NCBI GenBank assembly: GCA_900313405.1
Contig: OMQY01000022.1
Span: 1 to 11,739 of the forward strand
Source of the DNA: an uncultured Eubacteriales bacterium
Lineage (GTDB): Bacteria > Bacillota_A > Clostridia > Saccharofermentanales > Saccharofermentanaceae
Direction of reading: 5' to 3'
DNA: 11,739 nt
The position numbers were made by a program, and so were the translations under genes. The notes below the pieces were generated by a model. That model was given only the letters and a program-made list of their open reading frames with translations. It did no database searches and was not told the origin of the DNA. Below, piece after piece: positions 6,923 through 11,739 of the stretch (positions within the stretch are counted from its first letter, which is position 1; every line of letters begins with the position of its first letter).

Positions 6923-7462
6923 ATGCTGGCAGGATCCTTGATACTGATAGGGATGCCCGGATCCGGTAAGACAACGATAGGCAAGTATGTAGCAGATAAG
7001 GTCAACGCGGGCTTTACGGATACGGACGATCTGATAAGAGCAAAGAGCGGGAAGTCACTTCAGGAGATCATAGAAGAGGACGGACTGGATGCCTTTATGC
7101 GCCTTGAATCCGATATACTGTTGAACTATGTCCCGGATAAGCCGCAGGTTATAGCAACAGGCGGAAGTGCCGTTCTTTATGATGATGCCATGAAGCATCT
7201 TAAGTCCTTGGGGAAGGTTGTCTTTCTCGATGCAGATCTGCCCTTGCTCAAGAAGCGATTATGGAATGCGGGCAGTCGCGGACTGGCATATGAAGAGTCC
7301 GGCGATGAAGGCTCCTCCGCCGGCAGTTCGAGACTTCTCGGGATCTATATGCAGAGAGAGCCTCTTTACTACCGGTATAGTGATATTCGTATTCATATAA
7401 AGGGAAAGTCTGTCGCTGATATTGCCGAAGAGATACTTGATGCTTTGGAAGAACGGGGTTGA
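6923..7462 (+). CDS. Shikimate kinase-like protein (divergent)
   Basis: A P-loop kinase of 179 residues with the size and layout of shikimate kinase, which phosphorylates shikimate at the 3-OH with ATP in aromatic amino acid synthesis. Motifs are Walker A GMPGSGKTT (10-18), FTDTDD (31-36) with Asp33/Asp35 for Mg and substrate, FMRLES (58-63) with the Arg expected to bind shikimate, TGGSAV (79-84), a lid region about 116-140, and the late REPLYYRYSD (145-154). The canonical GGG substrate loop is GGS, and the lid Arg-Pro-Leu-Leu reads RGLA, so it belongs to a divergent subgroup and its substrate is less certain. ATG 6923 is chosen because GAGG at 6911-6914 sits 8 bases upstream and the P-loop then begins at residue 10. 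ATG 6881, overlapping the upstream stop as TGATG, and ATG 6863 lack a ribosome binding site. It is probably co-transcribed with the DUF4130 gene. Confidence 0.8.
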   Translation: MLAGSLILIGMPGSGKTTIGKYVADKVNAGFTDTDDLIRAKSGKSLQEIIEEDGLDAFMRLESDILLNYVPDKPQVIATGGSAVLYDDAMKHLKSLGKVVFLDADLPLLKKRLWNAGSRGLAYEESGDEGSSAGSSRLLGIYMQREPLYYRYSDIRIHIKGKSVADIAEEILDALEERG

Positions 7463-7477
7463 TCAAGATAGCTTTTC

Positions 7478-7515
7478 GAGCGGAGCCGGATCTGCCAACT
7501 CCGTTTCTTATTTGC
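7478..7515 (+). terminator. Candidate intrinsic terminator after the shikimate kinase gene
   Basis: CGGAG (7481-7485) pairs with CTCCG (7499-7503), extended by A-U and G-U pairs on the outside, with a 13-base loop and then TTTCTTATTT. The stem is short and the T-run is interrupted, so this is tentative. Confidence 0.4.
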
Positions 7516-7530
7516 TTATGTCATAACAAC

Positions 7531-7565
7531 AAAAACACCGCCCGGCGGATCTCGCGCAGGCGGTG
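7531..7565 (-). terminator. Rho-independent terminator of the acyl-CoA synthetase gene
   Basis: On the minus strand CACCGCC (7565-7559) pairs with GGCGGTG (7542-7536) around a GC-rich loop that can pair further, followed directly by TTTTT (7535-7531). It lies 20 bases after the stop at 7585. Read on the plus strand the hairpin is followed by CTTTATAG, so it could help stop plus-strand transcription too. Confidence 0.85.
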
Positions 7566-7584
7566 CTTTATAGTTCGGCTTACA

Positions 7585-9942
7585 TTAAGCGTTCTTATTG
7601 TCGTTCTCTCTGATCTCGACACGGCGGATCTTACCGCTTATAGACTTAGGAAGCTCTGTTACAAACTCTACGATACGAGGGTACTTGTAAGGAGCTGTCT
7701 TGTGCTTGACGTAATTCTGGATCTCTTTCTTGAGGTCTTCTGTCGGAACAGCCTTGCCGGGAACCAGAACGATCGTTGCCTTGACGACGATACCTCTTAC
7801 ACCCTGCGGGTCGGGCGCACCTGTAACGGCACACTCGAGTACATAAGGGAGCTCCATGATAACGCTCTCAATCTCGAACGGTCCGATACGGTAACCGGAA
7901 GACTTGATGACATCGTCGATACGTCCGACATACCAGATGTATCCGTCCTCATCCCTCCATGCCGTATCACCTGTGTGATAGTAGCCGTCGTGCCAGGATG
8001 CTGCAGTCTTCTCAGGATCCTGATAGTATTCAAGGAACAGACCGTTAGGTGTACCTTCTGCTGTGCGGATGCAGATCTCACCGGTCTCACCGGGCTTGCA
8101 CTCCTTATCGTCGGCATCGAGGATATGGACATCGTAGAGGGGATTAGGCTTACCCATCGAGCCCATCTTGATCGACGAACCGACGAGGTTGGCGATGGCA
8201 AGCGTTGTCTCTGTCTGACCGAATCCTTCCATAAGACGGATACCGGTAGTCTTCATCCACTGATTGAATACTTCGGGGTTAAGAGCCTCGCCTGCAGTTG
8301 TTGCATACTTGATGGAGGTCAGATCGTACTTGGACAGATCTTCCTTGACCAGGAATCTGAACATCGTAGGCGGTGCGCAGAATGTGGTGATGTTGTACTT
8401 GGCGAACATCGGGAGGATCTCGTCGGACTTGAACTTATCGAAGTCGAAAGTAAATACCGGAGCCTCGCAGAGCCATGAACCGTAGAGCTTACCCCAGAGA
8501 GCCTTTCCCCAGCCGGTATCGGAGATGGTGAAGTGCAGACCGTGAGGGTCGACGTTGTGCCAATACTTAGCTGTTGTGATGTGTCCGAGGGCGTAACGGT
8601 AGGAGTGGATTACCATCTTGGGGTATCCTGTCGTTCCGGACGAGAAGAACATGACCATAGGATCGTCGCAGCATGCTGCATCTTCAGGCCTGTCGTGTAC
8701 GTCGGAGTAGTTCTTGAATTCGGCATCAAAATCTCTCCAGCCGTCGCGTGCACCGTTGACCATAAGGAAGAGATCGAGTCCCCCGATACCCTGTGCTGCC
8801 TTGTAGGCCTCTTCGGCAGTATCACCGTCAGGAGTGCAGATGATGCCCTTAACGCCTGCGGCCTTATATCTGTAGTCAAAATCGTGCTCGCGGAGAAGGG
8901 CTGTAGCAGGGATAGCTACGGCACCGAGTTTGTGGAGTGCCATCATGCAGATCCAGAACTGATAGTGGCGCTTCAGGACGAGCATGACTTTGTCACCCTT
9001 CTTTACGCCGAGGTCCTGGAGATAGTTAGCTGCCTGATTAGAGAGCTTGCTCATCTCACCGAAGGTGAAACGGTGATCCGTAACGCCGTCCTTTGCGACC
9101 CACATCATGGCTGTCTTCTCGGGTGTTCTCTCGGCGATCGCATCCACGCAGTCATATGCGAAGTTGAAGGTCTTGATGGCGCCTTCCTTGAAGTGGACCT
9201 TCTTAAGGATACCGTCGGCACCGAGCTCTCCCTCGAAATATCTGCTGTAGATAGCATCCTTCAGATCGGCCTTGTCAACATTGGTTACATTGTCTTCCTT
9301 CATTATCTCGGACTTGATCGAGATATCGGACATACCCTTGGCCCATGCCTCAGGGTTCATGATGATCGAATAGAATTCGCAGTCTTCTCCGCCGACGGCG
9401 AACTCACCGTGAGGGACGGAACTGTCGAAGTAGATCATGTCGCCGGGATGAAGAAGCTCGACTGCATCGCCGATCATGACCTTGAGGTTACCTCTTACGA
9501 CGATATTCATCTCCTGACCGACATGTGTTACGAGCTTATAGGGGGGATTCAGAGCTGCTTCTGAATAAGGAGCGATAACGCGGAAAGGTTCGCACATCTT
9601 GTTCCTGAATCTGGAACCCAGACGGTTGAACTTGTAACCGTCAAGTCTGGCGATCGGGCGGCCCTCGCCCTTGCGTGTTACCGCATATGTCTTAAGTGAC
9701 GGGGAAGCACCTTCGGTGAGGTCGCTCATCTCGATACCGGCGAGGTTCGACAGCTTGTAAAGGAAAGTAAAGTTAAAGTCCTCTTTACCTTCCTCGTAAC
9801 GACGATACTCGTCCTCGTTCATCTTGAGAAGTGCTGCGAGCTCTGCCTCGGAGAGGTTCATGTCGAGACGCAGTCCCTTTACTCTGCTTGCTACCTCCTG
9901 GAGCTTCATGTCCATTCCTGTTGTTGTCATGTTGTCGTTCAT
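7585..9942 (-). CDS. XRE helix-turn-helix/cupin/acyl-CoA synthetase fusion
   Basis: A three-part protein of 785 residues. Residues about 17-75 are an XRE-like helix-turn-helix (RVKGLRLDMNLSEAELAALL, then EEYRRYEEGK-like helix and LYKLSNLAGI). Residues about 120-200 are a cupin with HVGQEMNIVVRGNL and LHPGDMIYFDSSVPHG. From about 230 to the end is an adenylate-forming acyl-CoA synthetase of the medium-chain (MACS) type: FSSGTTGYPK (433-442), TTAGEALNPE (548-557), GFGQTET (573-579), YHTGD (655-659), GRIDDVIKSSGYRIGPFEIES (673-693, split by a hinge) and the catalytic Lys771 in PKSISGKIRR. All catalytic motifs are intact, so it should form acyl-AMP and then acyl-CoA. ATG 9942 is chosen for its AAAGGAG at 9949-9955, 6 bases upstream; an in-frame ATG at 9975 lacks one. 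It is monocistronic, with its own terminator and a T-box leader suggesting induction by uncharged tRNA. The acid substrate cannot be read directly. Confidence 0.93.
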   Translation of the reverse strand: MNDNMTTTGMDMKLQEVASRVKGLRLDMNLSEAELAALLKMNEDEYRRYEEGKEDFNFTFLYKLSNLAGIEMSDLTEGASPSLKTYAVTRKGEGRPIARLDGYKFNRLGSRFRNKMCEPFRVIAPYSEAALNPPYKLVTHVGQEMNIVVRGNLKVMIGDAVELLHPGDMIYFDSSVPHGEFAVGGEDCEFYSIIMNPEAWAKGMSDISIKSEIMKEDNVTNVDKADLKDAIYSRYFEGELGADGILKKVHFKEGAIKTFNFAYDCVDAIAERTPEKTAMMWVAKDGVTDHRFTFGEMSKLSNQAANYLQDLGVKKGDKVMLVLKRHYQFWICMMALHKLGAVAIPATALLREHDFDYRYKAAGVKGIICTPDGDTAEEAYKAAQGIGGLDLFLMVNGARDGWRDFDAEFKNYSDVHDRPEDAACCDDPMVMFFSSGTTGYPKMVIHSYRYALGHITTAKYWHNVDPHGLHFTISDTGWGKALWGKLYGSWLCEAPVFTFDFDKFKSDEILPMFAKYNITTFCAPPTMFRFLVKEDLSKYDLTSIKYATTAGEALNPEVFNQWMKTTGIRLMEGFGQTETTLAIANLVGSSIKMGSMGKPNPLYDVHILDADDKECKPGETGEICIRTAEGTPNGLFLEYYQDPEKTAASWHDGYYHTGDTAWRDEDGYIWYVGRIDDVIKSSGYRIGPFEIESVIMELPYVLECAVTGAPDPQGVRGIVVKATIVLVPGKAVPTEDLKKEIQNYVKHKTAPYKYPRIVEFVTELPKSISGKIRRVEIRENDNKNA

Positions 9943-9995
9943 CTTGTTCTCCTTTGTTAATTCTCGCACCTGCAAGTGTCAGAGGGGAGGGCAAT

Positions 9996-10036
9996 AAAAA
10001 ACGCCCCACATCTTTCTACTCGAAAGATATGAGACG
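9996..10036 (-). terminator. T-box terminator hairpin
   Basis: On the minus strand, 10036-10022 (CGTCTCATATCTTTC) pairs over 15 positions, including G-U pairs, with 10016-10002 (GAAAGATGTGGGGCG) around a GAGTA loop, followed by six T (10001-9996). It lies 53 bases before the start codon of the acyl-CoA synthetase gene. Its 5' arm contains CTCATAT, which the antiterminator also uses, so the two folds exclude each other. Confidence 0.93.
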
Positions 10037-10278
10037 GATATATTCCGCGGTACCACTCATATTGCGCCATACGACGCCACTTTACAGGTTCTGACAAACC
10101 CTTTGCCTTAACGCGGCTGCCTTCGGGTACAGTCTACTTACGGTTAAGTGTTCGGTGTACCGGCTCAGAAGCGATAGGTCTGTTGGAAATTCGGATGCCG
10201 GCTCTCATCATTACCGTGCTCTCTGTGTATCCGGGGGATTCCGACCCTCTTCGTCATAGCCTTTCGGTTATTCAACAC
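9996..10278 (-). promoter_or_regulatory. T-box riboswitch (tRNA-sensing leader), probable isoleucine specifier
   Basis: A complete transcriptional T-box leader controlling the XRE-cupin-acyl-CoA synthetase gene. Stem I carries the K-turn elements (ATGA near 10257 and TGAGC at 10167-10163), the AGAGAGC motif (10224-10218), and distal pairing CGGAT/ATCCG. The specifier loop lies on the 3' side between GACC and CTTC: the best reading is ATC (10175-10173) followed by the conserved purine G, then CTTC-TGAGC, pointing to tRNA-Ile. Stem II/IIA and Stem III-like pairings follow (for example GGGTT/AACCT). The T-box sequence GAGTGGTACCGCGG is at 10058-10045; its TGGT would pair with the tRNA ACCA end, fitting an A73 discriminator. 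The antiterminator forms by ATATGAG (10062-10056) pairing with CTCATAT (10033-10027). T-box identity is near certain; the Ile assignment rests on hand alignment. Confidence 0.93.
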
Positions 10279-10284
10279 GATATG

Positions 10285-10313
10285 AGGATAATCTCAAGGG
10301 AATGAATTGTCAA
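10285..10313 (-). promoter_or_regulatory. Promoter of the T-box leader
   Basis: TTGACA (10313-10308) and TATCCT (10290-10285) on the minus strand are 17 bases apart. The predicted start near 10278 lies about 20 bases before the base of Stem I. The perfect -35 and imperfect -10 suit a constitutively transcribed, attenuation-controlled gene. Confidence 0.68.
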
Positions 10314-10528
10314 CAACTATTTTTCGAAAAGGATTATGCACTTTGCTGATAATAAATATTTGTCCATTCAGGCCGGGACGTAGAACAAAAATATATAATT
10401 TGTTAATAAAAAACATCATCCTGTAACAAAAATTTACAACTACATGCAGGAAAGAACATCGTCTGTGTGAGAAAATAATATGTGTAGGCATATCCCGCAC
10501 CCAGACATAACCGAGAGGAGTAACGGCC
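10314..10528. other. AT-rich divergent intergenic region
   Basis: About 215 bases between the T-box promoter and the ATG of the rightmost gene. It is much more AT-rich than its surroundings, with A- and T-runs around 10385-10440. TATAAT occurs at 10394-10399 and TAATAT at 10476-10481, but neither has a fitting -35 box, so I do not name a promoter for the rightward gene. No gene or RNA structure is evident. Confidence 0.5.
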
Positions 10529-11739
10529 ATGTTCGATACTTATCTGTTGATCGGTGCTACGACACCGGTGGGGAAATATCTTGTTCATGAATACTCGCGT
10601 GAGGGTAAAAGCGTCAGAGTGCTTGTTCCCGAGGAATCCGATGTATCGGAATATGAAAAGATAGGTGCTGAAGTCTACTATGGAAGTACTTTCGATAAAG
10701 ACTCGATGAGAGACTTTTTCAAGGTAGCTGAACCGAGAAGCTCGGTAGTCATCCATGTTGATGAGATAGCCAATTTCTCAGGTGAGAAGAACCTTGATAT
10801 GAGAAGGACCAATGTTGCCGGCACGATCAACGTCGTCGATCAGTGTCTCAAGTATAAGATCGGCAGACTTGTTTATATGAGTTCCGCCTATGCTATCAAT
10901 GAGTTGCCTGCAGCGGGCGAGACCACTATCCACTTTGACAGGACCAAGGTCGAAGGAGAATATGCCAAGACGAAGGCGGAAGCTTCCGCATACGTTATGG
11001 AGAAGGTCTCATTGAATAAGCTTAATGCTGTGCTGCTGTTGCCTACATTCATTATGGGCCCCGGCTTCGAAGAAGATTCCGAGATGGGAAGGATCCTTAA
11101 GAAATATCTGGAGAAAGGTATAACTCCTGTAAACGGCGGACATGCTTTCGTTGATGTTCGTGATGTTGCTGCAGCAATCGTTGCCGTTGCCGAGAATGGC
11201 GAGCGTGGCGCGTGCTACATCATCGCCGGAGAACACAAATCGAGTGACGAGTTCTTCACGGATGTATGTGAGGCACACGGGATCGAGAAGTCGGTCAAGC
11301 AGGCTTCGTGGCTGGTCAACAGCCGTAAGCTGGCCAGGTTGGTCGACACCTACTACAAATTGCTCCGTAAAGACAACCCCAAAGACGTTTATGCCCTGTT
11401 CCGCGATCGTCCCGATACGATCTTCGAGAGTACGGTTACGGATGTTCTCCCTGATCCCAATAAGACTGTAGTAGATTCACTGAAAGATTATAAGGATGGA
11501 ACTCCGATCGAAGACGAGCAGCTGTTTAAGCCGTCAGAGTCCGTAGAGGAGAATGAAGAGGCCGAAGAGAAAGATGTTGAGAAGAACGTCGAGACTGAGG
11601 CCGAGAAGGAAGAACCCGAAGAGAAGGTAGAAGAGAAGGTCGAGGCAGCAGAAGTTGCCGAGGTCGCAGCTGCAGTTGAAGAAAAGGCAGACGAGGTTGA
11701 AGAGGCTGCCCAAGCAACTGAAGACAAGGCAGAAGATGC
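10529..11739 (+). CDS. Extended SDR / NAD-dependent epimerase-like protein, cut by window end
   Basis: Open from ATG 10529 to the last base, at least 403 residues, with no stop seen. The Rossmann start YLLIGATTPVGKYL (5-18) has the usual Gly pattern with Thr12 in place of the middle Gly. RRTNVAGTINVVDQC (92-106), VYMSSAYA (115-122), the active-site YAKTK (Tyr145, Lys149) and HAFVDVRDVAAAI (205-217) are typical of extended SDRs such as epimerases and dihydroflavonol-reductase-like enzymes. The enzyme domain ends near 325. From about 330 the protein becomes a Glu/Lys/Ala/Val-rich, highly charged tail with no fold I recognise, still running at the window edge. AGAGGAG at 10514-10520 lies 8 bases before the ATG. 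The substrate is unknown. It is transcribed divergently from the T-box unit. Confidence 0.87.
   Translation, partial: MFDTYLLIGATTPVGKYLVHEYSREGKSVRVLVPEESDVSEYEKIGAEVYYGSTFDKDSMRDFFKVAEPRSSVVIHVDEIANFSGEKNLDMRRTNVAGTINVVDQCLKYKIGRLVYMSSAYAINELPAAGETTIHFDRTKVEGEYAKTKAEASAYVMEKVSLNKLNAVLLLPTFIMGPGFEEDSEMGRILKKYLEKGITPVNGGHAFVDVRDVAAAIVAVAENGERGACYIIAGEHKSSDEFFTDVCEAHGIEKSVKQASWLVNSRKLARLVDTYYKLLRKDNPKDVYALFRDRPDTIFESTVTDVLPDPNKTVVDSLKDYKDGTPIEDEQLFKPSESVEENEEAEEKDVEKNVETEAEKEEPEEKVEEKVEAAEVAEVAAAVEEKADEVEEAAQATEDKAED

Noticed and set aside
7459..9564. Two plus-strand open frames (7459-8478 and 8533-9564) opposite the acyl-CoA synthetase
   Set aside because: Both are mirror frames of a motif-complete gene, are rich in Cys, Leu and Arg with no domain, and the first begins inside the shikimate kinase stop region without a ribosome binding site.
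10294..10756. Minus-strand open frames across the divergent intergenic region and the start of the last gene
   Set aside because: No ribosome binding site, composition follows the AT-rich spacer, and they overlap the T-box promoter and the start of the rightward SDR gene.
11488..11727. Serine-rich minus-strand frame near the window end
   Set aside because: It is the reverse-complement shadow of the Glu-rich tail (GAG/GAA codons read as CTC/TTC-type Ser/Phe codons).

Overview
The window looks like a chromosomal segment from an anaerobic Clostridia-type Firmicute, probably a gut or rumen lineage. The reasons are strong AGGAG/GGAGG ribosome binding sites on nearly every gene, a T-box riboswitch, a YbiT-type ABC-F ATPase, a LexA-like box of the Gram-positive type, a Nif11-type peptide precursor and a DUF4130-type DNA metabolism protein. 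This placement is inferred from gene content and signals; no ribosomal RNA or other taxonomic marker is present. There are no tRNA or rRNA genes, insertion sequences or CRISPR arrays.

Layout. 37-1155 (+) is a short-chain dehydrogenase with an acidic C-terminal tail. Converging on it from the other strand is a 110-residue peptide precursor (1184-1516, -) with a Nif11-like leader ending in a double glycine. A 169-base divergent region with two back-to-back promoters separates the precursor from a YbiT-like ABC-F ATPase (1686-3287, +) whose second ATP site is degenerate. Next come a sialate O-acetylesterase-type SGNH esterase, a two-CBS-domain protein and a lipoprotein (3377-6017, +), closely spaced or overlapping, which look like one operon. 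A palindrome-rich intergenic region with a LexA-like box inside its promoter precedes a DUF4130 protein (6135-6881, +), followed by a shikimate-kinase-like protein (6923-7462, +).

On the minus strand lies the most interesting unit: a 785-residue protein (7585-9942) that fuses an XRE-type helix-turn-helix, a cupin domain and a medium-chain acyl-CoA synthetase. It has its own terminator downstream and a complete T-box riboswitch upstream (about 9996-10278), with a TTGACA promoter, Stem I motifs, a probable AUC (isoleucine) specifier, the T-box sequence, and mutually exclusive antiterminator and terminator helices. This suggests that a CoA ligase is induced by uncharged tRNA-Ile. One attractive reading is activation of 2-methylbutyrate for isoleucine synthesis by reductive carboxylation.

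Divergent from it, 10529 to the window end (+) encodes an extended SDR/NAD-dependent epimerase-like protein with a long Glu/Ala/Lys/Val-rich tail, cut off by the window edge.
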